Below, one piece after another: positions 37,230 through 49,892 of a DNA stretch of 64,000 nucleotides. Origin of the DNA: Silene conica (lineage: Eukaryota; Streptophyta; Magnoliopsida; Caryophyllales; Caryophyllaceae); NCBI GenBank assembly GCA_029255685.2, contig CM055314.2:71250815-71314814 (forward strand). The letters run 5' to 3'. The notes beneath the pieces are model-generated. The model searched no databases. It was not told where the DNA came from and saw only the letters and a program-made list of their open reading frames with translations. The position numbers and the translations under genes were made by a program. Positions within the stretch are counted from its first letter, which is position 1, and each line of letters starts with the position of its first letter.

Positions 37230-39302
37230 TTCGTCCTGGTTGTGAGCCTTCCATTTCAAATATAAAGGTGCATATTATGACTTTTAAGTATTTTTTTCAT
37301 TATTGTCAAATTTAATACATGCATAAATATGGATCAAGGTTCATGAATTTTGAGCATCATTTTTTCATTATAATCAAGTTTAATATAGGCATAAATATGG
37401 ATTAAGTTCATGACTTTTGAGCATTTTTTTCATTATTATGAAATTTAAATTAGACATAACTATAGAACAATGAAAAAATGGAATCTAAAGGTTTGTTTTA
37501 TTAAAAAATTATTTATTTAGTTTTTAAATTTTTTTTTCACATATGTCATGTCACATTTAATTTTCCATGTCATATTTAATTTGCCACGTCACATTAATTA
37601 GATGTTTCAGTTAACCTTTTAATAAGATTTTATGTCTACTGACGATAGAGATGGGAAAAAATTTGGCTTGTAAATTTTGTCTTCCATTTCAAATATATAA
37701 ATCATTGAAAGTGCATTTTATGACATTTAAGTATCATTTTTTCATTATTGTCAAATTTTATATGTGCATAAATATGGATCAAGGTTCATGAATTTTGAGC
37801 ATTGTTTTTTCATTATTATCAAGTTTAATATAGACATAAATATGGATTAAGTTCATGACTTTTGAGCATATTTTTTCCATTATGAAGTTTAAAATAGACA
37901 TAAATATAAAACAATGAAAAAATGGATTCTAAAATTTGTTTTATTACTAGCATACGCATTTTACTTTTTCACATACATTTTGTCATTAAAATTCCATCTT
38001 ATACCCTTTTAACCTCAAACCTAATCCCTTTACTTTATTTTTTCCCCTAAAACCTCCATTGGATTTCAACAATGGATCTTAACTGATTAATTAGTGAAAT
38101 AATTTATTTGTTTACCAAATATTATTAATTATTGCAGTTTTTTTATCAACTATTAATAATTTTTTGTTTGTTAATTATAATGAGTGGAATTAGGGTTTAG
38201 AAAATATTGTTGTCGGGAATGGTGGCGGTGCGGTGACGGTACTCGATGGATTGCCATGCTTTAATATGCGTAGTCGCAACCGAGATACCAATGTCGCATT
38301 AAACAATTGTCAAATTACATGATAGCGTTTGATAAGCAATCCAGTAGCAACAAAGTCGCCATCAAACAATCGTAAGTCGGCGTACATGTTTATGCAATGA
38401 ACATAGATTTTTTTAATGCAATAAACATCCACATCTTTAAATAACTTCTAAAATCGTAAGGAAATTCTACCACAACTTCTAAAATCGTAAGGGAGCGGAT
38501 ACTAGTGAGGCGGGGTTGGGGTGAGCAGGGTGGGTGATTATTGATGGGGATGGTAAGAGGGAGCGGGGAAAAAGATGAAGGAAAATGATAAGGGTAAAAT
38601 TGTAAATATCGTATGTGAAAGAGTAAAATTCGTATGTGAAAAAGCACTACTCTAATTTATTTATTTAGTTTTTTTTATAAAAAAATTCACATTTGTCATG
38701 TTACATTTAATTTGTCATGTCATCCCTATTTAATTTGTCACGTCACATTAATTAGGTGTTTCAGGTAGCCTATTAATAAGATTTTATGTCCACTGACGAT
38801 AGAGATGAGAAAAAATTTAGCTTGTATATTTTGCCTTCCATTTCATATATATAAACAATTGAAGGTGTATTTTAGGACTTTTATGTATCTTTTTTCATTA
38901 TTGTCAAATTTAATATATGCATAAATATGGATCAAGGTTCATGAATTTTGAGCATCATTTTTTCATTATAATCAAGTTTAATATAGGCATAAATATGGAT
39001 TAAGTTCATAACTTTTGAGCATCTTTTTTTCATTATTATGAAATTTAAAATAGAAATAAATATACTACAATGAAAAAATGGAATCTAAAGGTTTGTTTTA
39101 TTATTATAAGTTATTTATTTAGTTTTTTTTAAAAAAAAAAATCACATTTGTCATGTCACATTTAATTTGCAATGTCATATTTAATTTGCCAGGTCACATT
39201 AATTAGATGTTTTAGGTATCCTTTTAATAAGATTTTATAGATTGTCATGTCACATTAAATTTGCCATGTCATATTTAATTTGCCACGTCACATTAAATAG
39301 AT
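37230..39302. repeat. AT-rich tandem repeat, about 430-465 bp unit, three copies
   Basis: The phrase GCATAAATATGGATCAAGG recurs near 37321, 37755 and 38919, and TACTGACGATAGAGATG or a variant recurs near 37635 and 38793. Words such as CATGTCACATTTAATTTG and ATAAATATGGATTAAG also repeat. The spacing is about 433 bp between the first two copies and about 1165 bp to the third, because a MITE-like element sits between them. The repeat resumes at 52974 beyond the MULE, so the MULE landed in it. No open frame is conserved between copies. Confidence 0.75.
37945..38655. mobile_element. MITE-like element in the AT-rich repeat
   Basis: The left end has CATACGCATTTTACTTTTTC and the right end, reverse-complemented, has CATACGAATTTTACTCTTTC, an imperfect inverted repeat of about 26 bp. 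The element replaces the join expected from the flanking repeat copies (TTTGTTTTATTA then ATTTATTTAG). It is about 0.7 kb with no coding frame. The superfamily is unclear because the target duplication could not be fixed. Confidence 0.55.
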
Positions 39303-39310
39303 ATTTTAGA

Positions 39311-39781
39311 AAACGATTTTTTGAAATGGCGCTAAAAAACAAAGTAATTGTCGTCTTGGGTTGGATTTCAAAGTAATTGTCAAAATGGTGTCCACGTAGG
39401 CTCGGGTTTTCCGAGGCTTAAACATGCCACTACAAATGGCGTGTCTATAATGCATATATGAGGCAGAAACTTCAAAAATATGGACACCCAAACACGCCAT
39501 TACGTATGGCGGGTCTTCAGCTCAAAACACGCCATTACGTATGGCGGGTCTTCAGCTCAAAACACGCCATTACGTATGGCGTGTCTACACAGACTACTTT
39601 TGCAGCCCAAATCAGGAGCTTCTGGAAAATTACGAAAGGGAAACACGCCATACGTAATGGTGTGTTTTGAGCTGAAGACCCGCCATACGTAATGGCGTGT
39701 TTGGGCAGTTTCACTTTTTTTTTTACAAAAACCAGCTAAACTCTCATTCTCACCTAAACTCTAAACATAACGCACAAAAAC
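39311..39781. repeat. MULE left terminal inverted repeat
   Basis: It begins AAACGATTTTTTGAAATGGC. The inner part holds several near-palindromes of the form ACACGCCATTACGTATGGCG spaced 35 bp apart. It has one more 35-bp unit than the right repeat. It ends near GCACAAAAAC. Confidence 0.9.
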
Positions 39782-40027
39782 CAGTTTCACGTTTCTAGTT
39801 TTTTTTTTACAAAAGCACGCAAGTCTTCCATTCTCACCCACATACTAAGCTATTCACTTAAACCACATCGTTCTCAACCTGCAATGTTCACTTAAACCAC
39901 ATCGTTCTCAACAACACAAATTGGAAACAAAACAAGTCATTTTCTATTAGAGCTAAAATGTAAGTACATAGTTTAGCACAAGGGATTTGATCAAATAGTA
40001 AGTGTAGCAACTAAAATGTCTATTACA

Positions 40028-41139
40028 TTACCGACTATCGTATTAACATTCCTGCCTAGAGTCTTTTTATACCGCGCGGATTCTCGAGGGCGTGCCTTTA
40101 GACTGACAAATAGCGTTGCTGCCGCTCTTGATTTTCCCCAAGGATAGAGAAGACCCGCTTGATGACAGCGAATACTGATGATTAGAATGAATTAGCGAGC
40201 ATTCGCCTTATACGGTAAGGTATTGATTCTCCATAAATCATATTATCTTTCCTTAGTTCTATGCCTTTATATATACTATTGATTAAAGCACAGCCTAGCT
40301 TTCTAAGCTTTCTAGACATATAGTAGAGTCTTCTTTCTCTCTCTTCGCCCATGTGAGGTCAACCCGGCCATTTCTTCATTCTTCCAGACCAGGCCGGCCG
40401 ATGGCTACCCTTCTATCTCATAAAGCTATTTCGGCCTGAAATCGTACCGTTTTATTGTCTCAATTTCATTTATTTTCATCTTTCTCGCACACATCAATTT
40501 GACACAAAATCCCTTCTTTGTTTTCCCCGTTTTTCGAGTTACTTCAACTGCTCTTTGGACTGATCTTGGCTTCAGATTGAACCTCTATCTAGACTCTTAG
40601 CTTTTGTAAATTAAAGTACAAGAAAGAAAGAGGGAAAAAGAAGACAGACATAGACAAGTTAAATCCAAGTGAAATCAACTTGAATTGAGTCTTTAATCTT
40701 ATATGTATATAAAGAACTTAGATGACTTTGCTTAATTCAGTCTTGGCTCAGAAGGCAGTCTATAAGTAAGAAAGTCAGACTTTTTCGTTTTCTTTAGTTT
40801 GTTTATTTTGAAAAAGGCATAATATAATCTGATGGGTATTCCCCGGGAATAAAGACTGCCAAGGAGAGAAGGTAGAGTAGAGAGGTCGATTTACCATAGG
40901 GCGAGGAGTTAGGCTCGGACTGCCAAGGACACGAAGTGGTAACGACTGCATAGGTTTAAATAGCTCGAACGTTAGTGAGAGGACCTGGAGGCGAGAGAAA
41001 CAGGGTCGACTGACAAGGAGACGGGAAGAAGACTGCTAAGGAGATAGGATGAAGACTGTCGACCGGAAGGGAGATAAGCCCAAAGAGGAGCGTAGCCTGG
41101 CGACCGAAAGGGAGATACCCTGCGGGGGGGTCTATTACA
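40028..41139. other. About 1.1-kb foreign insertion, possibly of mitochondrial origin
   Basis: The ten-base word GTCTATTACA occurs at 40018-40027 and again at 41130-41139, bracketing this segment like an insertion duplication. The right copy lies just after the stop codon of the PMD gene. The inside is less AT-rich than its surroundings and has blocks like GACTGCCAAGGA and CGACCGAAAGGGAGATA, in the style of plant mitochondrial intergenic DNA. I could not identify any gene in it, so the origin is a guess. It has no inverted ends or poly(A). Confidence 0.45.
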
Positions 41140-41148
41140 AGAAGTACT

Positions 41149-42960
41149 TCAAGTCTTCTTCTTCCCTCGAAGGCGAGACCAAAACCGCTTTCCCTTTGAA
41201 GGCTCTGGGGTACCTTGTTCATTGATGGGTGACATGGAAGTGTTAGCGCGTGGAGATCGCCTTGTGTAATGCCTCAATGACAAGTCCTCTTCCAAGTCCA
41301 TTGAGTCTAGAGACTCATCACCCATGGTTGAATCTGCTTCCCTTGGTGCTTCAGTTTGTTGAAGAAGATGTGAATAGCCTACATTTTGGAGGGATTGAGA
41401 GGAGTAATCTCGGAGGTTGGAAACCATGGAGCGGAAATGAGGGGGCACCTCACGAGGCATGTTTTGAAGCTCCCTATCACATGTCATATGGACATTGACA
41501 AAACCTTGAGCCTAAAACAAAAGAATATTGGTTAAGTGGTAATGGGAAAACAATAGCTTAAATAAAAAACAATAGTATCAAAACAATGTACTTACAAGAT
41601 ATTGTGTTGCTCCAAACGGTTCTTGATAGATTGCTTGTTGATTGAAATGGTTAGGGAATAGTAGTGTGCGCTCTCGGTACCAAACCATTTAAGGGTCGTA
41701 GTATGTCATCTCATTGTTATCTTCCACACCACGGAACCTAAATTGTCCCCTCCTAAGCCACATTGCTATATAAGGTGCATGTTTGTCCATCCAGTTGCGT
41801 GTGTGGGCACCCCTTCTATCAACTTTGTGCAATCTTGGCTCAGTATCACAAGGTCCGGGAATATCTTGTTTCCACCCAAACTGACGAGCCACCCTATTAG
41901 GGAAATGCCACTCAACTATGTCGAAACATATTAAAGGTACCATCACAACCCAATCATCCGAGTCATCATGACAGAAGGGAGGCAAAAAAGACAAAATCTG
42001 TGGAGTGTACGGTTGCCATGTAAACTGATCTTGTCTCATGGTGTCCAAAGCATCCCTATACCCAAGTAGTGTGGTTATGGCTTCGGGTCTCTTTCGGTTC
42101 ACACTTAACCACCTACGATCCAATGAGTCAATCCGTATCATATGTTGAGAACCCAATAGGTTGGGTCCATGATGAGTAGCATCTACGGGTCCCATGAGTT
42201 GAGGTCGACCTATTGTAATTCGCTCCCATGCCCACAGTTGTAAAAGAATAAGAGGACCTCCAATATCTCTAGACTTGAGGTGACTTGCTCTACATAAATT
42301 GCGATATAAAGTAGCAAGCACGACACTTCCCCAAGAGTAGTTGTCGATGTTGTCCAAATCCCTCAACAAAGGCAAATAAACAACTTGAATGTCATTCCCA
42401 CTCTTATCCGGGAACATGATAGTTGCTATCAAGACAAGCAAATAAGCTCTCACATATTGATGTAAAACAACATCATTTGCATCTTCCGGAAGTCCGGTAA
42501 AGTTCTCCAATAACCATCCTATCCTTAACGAAGCCCCTTTAAGGTCATCCTCACCCGGTGTTTGGCCTAAGAGCTCATTTATCATTAAAGGCCAATTCTA
42601 AGCGGTTTGCCCACTAACAACGTCCTCTCTTATCCTTAACCCCAACAACACTTGTACATCTTGCAAGGTCACAGTAGCCTCGCCAATACCCAAATGAAAG
42701 GAATGAGTTTCCGGCCTCCATCTCTCAACCAAGGCACTTATTAAATCCACATTTAACTTGATACCTACGATCCTATGAATAAAGAAAAATTGAGAATCTC
42801 TAATGAAATCTACTACACGCTCACTTACCAAAAATCCCTTGTGCGATACTATATGTGACCTACATCGGAGGGGACCGATGTTCTTGCCTTGCTCCTATGA
42901 ACCTCTTGTTGGGTGAGAAGTTTCGGGTTGGCCGGTCCTGCTTGTTGATGGTGTTCTATG
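41149..42960 (-). pseudogene. Plant mobile domain (PMD) protein gene of the MULE, degraded
   Basis: The frame reads RVVDFIRDSQFFFIHRI, LNVDLISALVERWRPETHSF and GEATVTLQDVQVLLGLRI, the classic plant mobile domain (aminotransferase-like, PMD-C type). Coding runs from about 42960 to 41597, then a GT-AG intron (41522-41596), then a last exon 41521-41149 with a serine-rich, basic C-terminus (RFWSRLRGKKKT). In-frame stops occur after GQTA (42598-42600) and after YYDP (about 41689), and the upstream GPANPKLLTQQ part is in another frame, so it is a pseudogene. PMD proteins such as MAIL1/MAIN act in genome silencing and stability in Arabidopsis; the transposon version's role is unknown. Confidence 0.85.
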
Positions 42961-45124
42961 AGTCCTGCACATTTGGAAGAGTTACATTAGCATAGATTAA
43001 AAACAACAATTAAATAAATAAAAAAACCTACAAGTAGTAGAATACCGTTGAGAATTGTTAACTCTCATGATGCAAGTTTTTTTTTATTGTGGCCTAAACC
43101 AGAACATAAACTACAGGACACCCTGTTCTTATTCTTTATATCCATTTCATTAAGAAATCTTTTACTCTTCCGTCTACCTTTTCCCCGTTTACTAAGCTCG
43201 TCACACACTATTGTAGGTCCATTGTAAGTACCCCAATAAGCCTCATCTTTCAAAGGGTGAAATTTACAAGCATATGAGACCAAGTGTTCTCCGGTAGTGT
43301 AGTTGATGTCCACAAATTGGGTTGCATTTAACCCCTTTTTTTTACATACGGCATACACATGTGAACAAGGATACTTGTGTGTTTGAAACTTGTTACAAGT
43401 AAATGTCCTCTTAGATAAATCAACGGTGTGCAAGTGGTTGCCAAATGATAAGGGTCGTGAATCTCTACGGGTTGTCACTTGGTACACCCCTCCAACATGG
43501 TCAAAAGCTACAACCTTATGGTATGCTCCTTTTTTGCAATTTTATTCCAACAACTTGGTGATCTTCGTACTATAATGTAGCCCTTTCATCAACCGTTTCC
43601 TTGCCAATTCACGTCGCTCAACAAAGTAAGCGTTGACTCTAAAAAAGATACACTTAACAAGTGCGGTAATTGGAAGAAAACGTGCTCCTTTAAGGACATT
43701 GTTAAATGCCTCGGCCAAGTTAGTAGTCAATATTCCATATCTATGTCCACCATCATGACAAATTGACCACTTCTCAACTCCGATGTCATACACATATTGT
43801 TTTGCCTCAATATTCATCTCACCTAGTCGATTAAATCCAATTTCAAACTTCTTATTTTGATATTGCATTGCGGTTGACCCAAACATTTTTTTCACTTGAT
43901 TATTCCTAAATCTTGTACTAACATTTGAAGTCAAATGACGAATGCAAATCCTATGATAAGCATAAGGCTCCTCCCACCCACTACCAATTTCACTCATTGT
44001 CTTCATTATCCCGGCATGTCTATCGGAGATGACACACAACCCATTTATCTTTGTCACGAAGGCTCTTATGCAAGCCATACACCAAGGCCAACTATCGGTA
44101 TTTTCGGATTCAACAATAGCAAAAGCAACGGGAAAAATATGATTATTGGCATCAATTGACACAGTCGTCAAAATAGTTCCTTTGAACTTTCCATATAAGT
44201 GAGTTCCATCAATAGTTAAAACCGGCCGACAATGTTGAAAGCCTTCAATACATGGTTTAAATGCCCAAAAAACACGCTTGAATATGTGGACATTGGGGTT
44301 TGTTGGTGTGGTCGAAAATTGGACAATTGTGCCAGGGTTAGATTCCTTTAAACCCTACATGAAACGATGTAACATTTCATATGATTTATCCCATTCTCCA
44401 AATATGTTCTCAATTGCTCCTTGTTTTGTGTTCCAAGCTTTCGTGTATGAAATTGTGTAACCATACTTATCTAAAATATGAGTAACAACAGAGGTCACCT
44501 TATATCTACAATCTCCCTCAACAAGGTTACGAATCTCATGCCTTATGAAAACTCTTTTCAAATTAAAGTGATCCCGAGGAACCATGTCACAAACACAAGA
44601 CTCATCATGAGGACCTTTGTATGTGACAATGGTAAAAGATGAACAATGTAAGTCTTTTTTGTGTCGCTCGTAACCGCCAATTGCACGGTGTAGGAGTCCT
44701 GCCACATTTGAAGGTTATAGTATGTGGCTTTGACTCGGCCACTTTGAAAAATTGATTTGCTTTAACACTATAAGATATCACTTCATCACTTAATGAAGCT
44801 TTATTTGGGAACATTTGCCCAACCGCAAACTCCTTCCCTTGTTCATGTTGAACCATATTCTCCTAACTTTTCCAACTATTCAATTCATCCTCATCTAATG
44901 GATCTAGCTTATTAAACTCAACATTGGGAGCACTAGCAAATACAAGATCATCATCACCATCCTCTTCATTTTCCAACAAATTATCATCAAGTGTTGCCAA
45001 ATCCCCATCAATCTCATCCCCTTCTAAGTTACCATTAAATTCCCCATCATTAATGTCATTACTTTCAAGGGACACAAATTGAGCAACATCATCTAGTCTA
45101 ATCACTAGTAGAAAAAGTCTCATT

Positions 45125-45740
45125 GACATCGCTTATTTTGCCTCATTTACATCGCTTTTTGGCGATGTATATGGGGGCGACATTTAGAGTATTTTTCCCT
45201 TTACATCGTTTCGGAAACCGATGTAAATAGTATACCATTAACATCGGTTATAAGTGAAAAGCGATGTTAATAGTATACCATTAACATCGGTTATAAGTGA
45301 AAAGCAATGTTAATAGTATACCATTAACATCGGTTATAAGTGAAAAGCGATGTTAATAGTATACCATTAACATCGGTTATAAGTGAAAAACGATGTTAAT
45401 CGTATACCATTAACATCGGTTAAAAGTGAAAAGCGATGTTAATAATATACCATTAGCATTGATTATAAGTAAAAAGCGATGTTAATAGTGTACTATTAAC
45501 CTCGTTTTTGGTCTGAAATTGATGCAAATAGTATACTATTAACATCGGTTATAAGTGCAAACCGATATTATTAGTATCTGAATTACATCGTTTTTAGTTG
45601 CAAACCGATGTTAATAATGTGTCGATTACATCGTTTTTGGTCTGAAATTGATGTTAATATTATCTTTATTTATTAAAATAACATCGATTTATATTCAAAA
45701 CTGATGTAATGTAGATGACAGTAACATCGGTTTATATTCA
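45125..45740. repeat. CACTA left subterminal repeats
   Basis: Units of about 49 bp such as TTAACATCGGTTATAAGTG followed by AAAAGCGATGTTAATAG repeat at least six times near 45237-45480, then become more diverged. They are the expected binding sites for a CACTA transposition protein. Confidence 0.88.
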
Positions 45741-48239
45741 TTCTAGCAACTCAAATTCTATAATTTATCGGAACCTATCTGTGATGTTTATATTCATACA
45801 CTACTAGAAGACCTGCAAAATGAATCAATATACAAATAATAACCGTGCATCTCATGGCTTACAAGAATTCAAACCCAACTATATATTATACCAAAAAAAT
45901 ATCATAGCGTATTACAATTTCGTCTATTCAAAGTAGTTTAAAACGTATACTACAATATTTGACTAGACATACATGCATAAAAGTAGTCTAAAACACTACG
46001 GAGTATATAATAATTTCTAAAAATCTAAACCATACATAAACTAGACGTTTTTTCCACAATAAAGCGACCAAAGCTCTCGAATCTCGTTCATTTGTGCAAT
46101 TGTCATTTGCGAACCTGAAATACACTACATAAAAGAACACAGATTATTAGGAAGGGAGCTTAGGCAATTATTTCGACTGAACTTACTTGGATATCTAGGT
46201 ACCGTGTTCACTGCGCAAATCAGTCAAGTAAAAAACTCCTTTCTTGCAAGTTCTAGTAGCATCTTTCTCTGAGACCTGGTTTACGGTGAACAAAAAACGT
46301 TAAATGGAAAAATCATAGCAGGGAGGGAGCCATAGTTACTAAGTTAAATGGAAAAATCACAGATATTACTAATCCATGCGAATTATGCGCTAGTCTCCTT
46401 AACCTTGGTTGATGGTTGGTACATGAGTTTAGATATTAGTTGAACTGGGTTTGTCTCAAAATATACAACTATAACATGTCTTTTAGATGAGTAAGTTAAT
46501 TGTCTAAACCAAGTACAGAATGACCACGATTAAGTCCCGTCTATATCTTGAAATCGTCTTACCTGTGGTACAATCAAACTATCTTACCCAACTTTCTAAC
46601 CTAATTGACTAAAAGGGTCACATGTGACATATCCGGAACACATTTCTGGGATTGCATTCTGTAAAAAGTGACTCATACAGAAATATGAACAGTAAAAACG
46701 AAGAATAAAAAGAATGATGAAAGGGACAAAACGTAGGCAGCAGCAATAATAGATATCAGCAAGCAAGAAAAACGTAGGAAAGACTAACAGAGGGTAGCAG
46801 CACCGACAGTACGGTGGATAAAAAAAGCAGAAAAAATTTGGAAGCCAGTACAACAGAATGCAACTACTATACTACAGCCTACACCGAATACTATGCCTGC
46901 AGGAAATGAACTGGTTAACAGCCCTGTCACTCCCACGGGTTAAGCAACTGTCCAGATGACTACCATTGAGTGATAATCAACAATCTATATCTCTAGTTAA
47001 AATAGTGAAGACTCGACAGTCCAGAGTCGTGCAACCGGATCAGGTAACTGATCAGCATCCTTTTTCCTACAAAGCAGTGTTGAAGATGGCATGCTCACTT
47101 AAAAAAGGCATAGGTAATATTGGTAGTGTTCCCATAAACCTCAATCAATGCATCAGAATGCTCGGCCAGTCGGTTCAACTGAGCTGAGATTATTGAACTT
47201 AATTCTCAAACAACACACAAAGGCATTCCAACCCAGTTCATTAATAGAAGTTCGAAAAGGAAAGTTATAAACTCGTAGCACAGACACAATCTTACTAGTA
47301 CAGTACGTCATCTAGTACATAGAAAACACTGAGGTTGGGATAGTTAATAGGCTTGGGGACATAAGCTTATTTTCATTCAAAAATAAATATGTCTATTATT
47401 GGATAAGACAATATTATCTCTCAAAGGCATCTGTGTCTAGACCGCTGATATATGTTGTTTTGATAGTTTAGAGGAGCTGGTTCTTTCGTGTAAGAATGTA
47501 TGTGACTCACGGTTGTGCTTAGTAATACTATTTCACCTTCCACCAAAAAAAACCTTAATTAGCATTCTTGCAGTCAAGACGCTATTTGAGGAAAAATCTA
47601 GGCCTGTTAATTGAAAGTCCCATGCTAGTGTGTCTAAATCTGGGGCTCGCATAACTAATTTAGTAGGCTTGCGAAGATATAATGTAATCCTCATCTATTT
47701 CCGGTAGGTGGCTTCCGAATGACTAGATTCTACCTTACTACTTGAAAATCAAAAAATATCAAGTAAGAGCAATAGAGGAGAAGCTAAGTCTGAGTGCACT
47801 GGATGAGAAAATAAAGGAGAAGCATAATAGCGAGTAGCTTCCGGGGGATCAGATCTGTCTAAGTGGTTTAACAAGGTAAGCGACTCTAATTATTCCAACA
47901 CTTATAAACAACTAGTTAAAAAGAATTTGCTATAAAATCAACGACATTATGTTTAAAGAGTATAAGGACACCGAAGTGATTATTCACTTCACATACCCTA
48001 TTCCTCTAATTCAAATTCCGATTTCAACTCACACCCAATTCTTAAACTCTCAAATCTATTCTATACAGATGCTGGCCTGCTGTCACAAGATTACATAAGA
48101 ACAATGTTTGCAAAAATCATTCTAAAATCATAAGTAGTAAAACACACCTTTGATGTTGTAGCTATAAACCGATATCTCAAGAACAATGTTTGCAAAAATC
48201 ATTCTAAAATCATAAGTATATTGTTGTTTCTGATCTACT
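45741..48239. other. CACTA interior, left part, no gene identified
   Basis: This is AT-rich sequence with no recognised protein. A snippet near 47768-47836 reads IEEKLSLSALDEKIKEKHN on the plus strand and could be a captured exon, but I cannot name it. A 40-bp segment (AGAACAATGTTTGCAAAAAT and onwards) is directly repeated near 48099 and 48178. Confidence 0.4.
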
Positions 48240-48890
48240 CTCCACATCTTTGCAAAATCGAACGACCAAGTCCGAATCCTACATAAATAAAAAGATCAAA
48301 GATTACATCAACTCTCTAGAGGGTATTAATGGCTTAGGGATAGAGGAGAGAATGTTCAATGGTGTAACCTGGTTTGGAATAAATGGAATGTGCCAAAACA
48401 TAGGAAGGTGGCATGGTTGTATCAGCATGGAGCAATGAATGTCAAGGCTAAGCTGCACCATCTGAACTTAGCAACTAATGACCTTTGCTACCTCTGCAAT
48501 GCTAGTCTAGAGACTTTGGACCACATGTTCTGCAATTGTCAGAACAGCCAGCAAATTACTATGTTATTGTCTGGATGGTTAAGTCTCCTCTTAATAATAC
48601 TCTGATGAATCAGCGGAGGAGGAAGATCAGAGGGTCTAAGCTGCGAAGAGGATTGAGAAATGGGGTGATAAATGCTATGATATACCATATATGGAGGCAA
48701 CGAAACATTAGTAGAAAGGAGAATGTGATAATGAGACCAACAATAATCTTCAAACTGATCAAGCAAGAGCTGCAATGCTATGTTCAGAATGTCAGGACTG
48801 GTATGCTGCATGCCAATGACATTCGCTATAGAACTCTGTTTCTAGAGAACTGAGTTTCAGTCCATTAAATTGGACCAACAGTGGGAAAAA
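48240..48890 (+). mobile_element. LINE 3' tail inside the CACTA
   Basis: Plus-strand frames read KHRKVAWLYQHGAMNVKAKL and CYLCNASLETLDHMFCNC, then in another frame MIYHIWRQRN: the zf-RVT end of a plant LINE reverse transcriptase, shifted at least once. An A-rich tail follows at about 48887-48917. It is 5'-truncated, the usual form. It makes a fourth nesting level: AT-rich repeat, MULE, CACTA, LINE. Confidence 0.75.
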
Positions 48891-49892
48891 AATAAAATAA
48901 ATAACATAATAAAAAGGGATAAAGCAGGAACTGAACTTACATCTTATCAGTTTTGGATGTTTGAGGAGGAGTGATCAGAAGTTTGATAGCTATCGCCTGA
49001 GCAAGTTGCTTTTATTGTCTTTCGATCAGTTGCAGCAAGCTTCATAAGTTAATGAGCTCAAAACCCTTGCGCAAAAGAGTAATATTCATCATCTGGCTTC
49101 TAATACTCCTACGACACTGGGTAATCAATTAAAGCAGAAACTTACTTTAGTGAGACCTGAATCATGATAAATAAGCAATGCATTAAAGAATAACTAAAAA
49201 GGACAGATAGAAAATAGAGTGATTGTACAAAGGGTTCATAACTAAAGACAAGCTCACCAACCAGGTTTACCTATGTGAAATGAGGACTGCAAAAGGCCAA
49301 TCCAGATTGTATATCCATGGAACCAACCAAAAATAAAGCAGCAGCAGCATCAGACAACAGTCACACAGTACGAAAGTAAGACAACAACTGCAAATCAGCA
49401 ACAACAGCAACAACAATAGGCAGTAACAGTATTTATAAAACAAATTCGGATTATACAAAACCACCCTTCCAAAAAGTAAACTGAAATCATACCGAGGCAA
49501 AAACATGGTACAACTTCAGTCTCTTGGAGTCACCCAAAAGTTCTCCATACTTAACAGCGAAAAGCTGGTGAATTTCATTTAAGCAGACTAAAACATGGTA
49601 CTAACTTCAACTTTGATCACAGATGCCGTTGTTGCATCATATATGCAAATAATACAACATCAAAATGTAGTTCTAAGATCCTTAAGATGTGTGCAAAGCA
49701 TTTATAATGGCTTCTTAAATAAAAATAAAAAATAAAATAAAAAATTGTTTCATAAAAGTTCTGGCAGTGGATACTTACATTATCTGTCGACTGCCATTTT
49801 CTATAGTCAATTTGTAAAAGCTGCAGCCTTTGCTGAATGGAAAAGCACGGGAGAATCATAATAAAGCAGCTAAAAGCATAAATACCATTGCA

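Noticed and set aside
45230-45500. Regular 49-bp repeats with dyads, reminiscent of a CRISPR array
   Set aside because: They are CACTA subterminal repeats lying next to CACTAG ends with an AAT target duplication, in a plant nuclear context.
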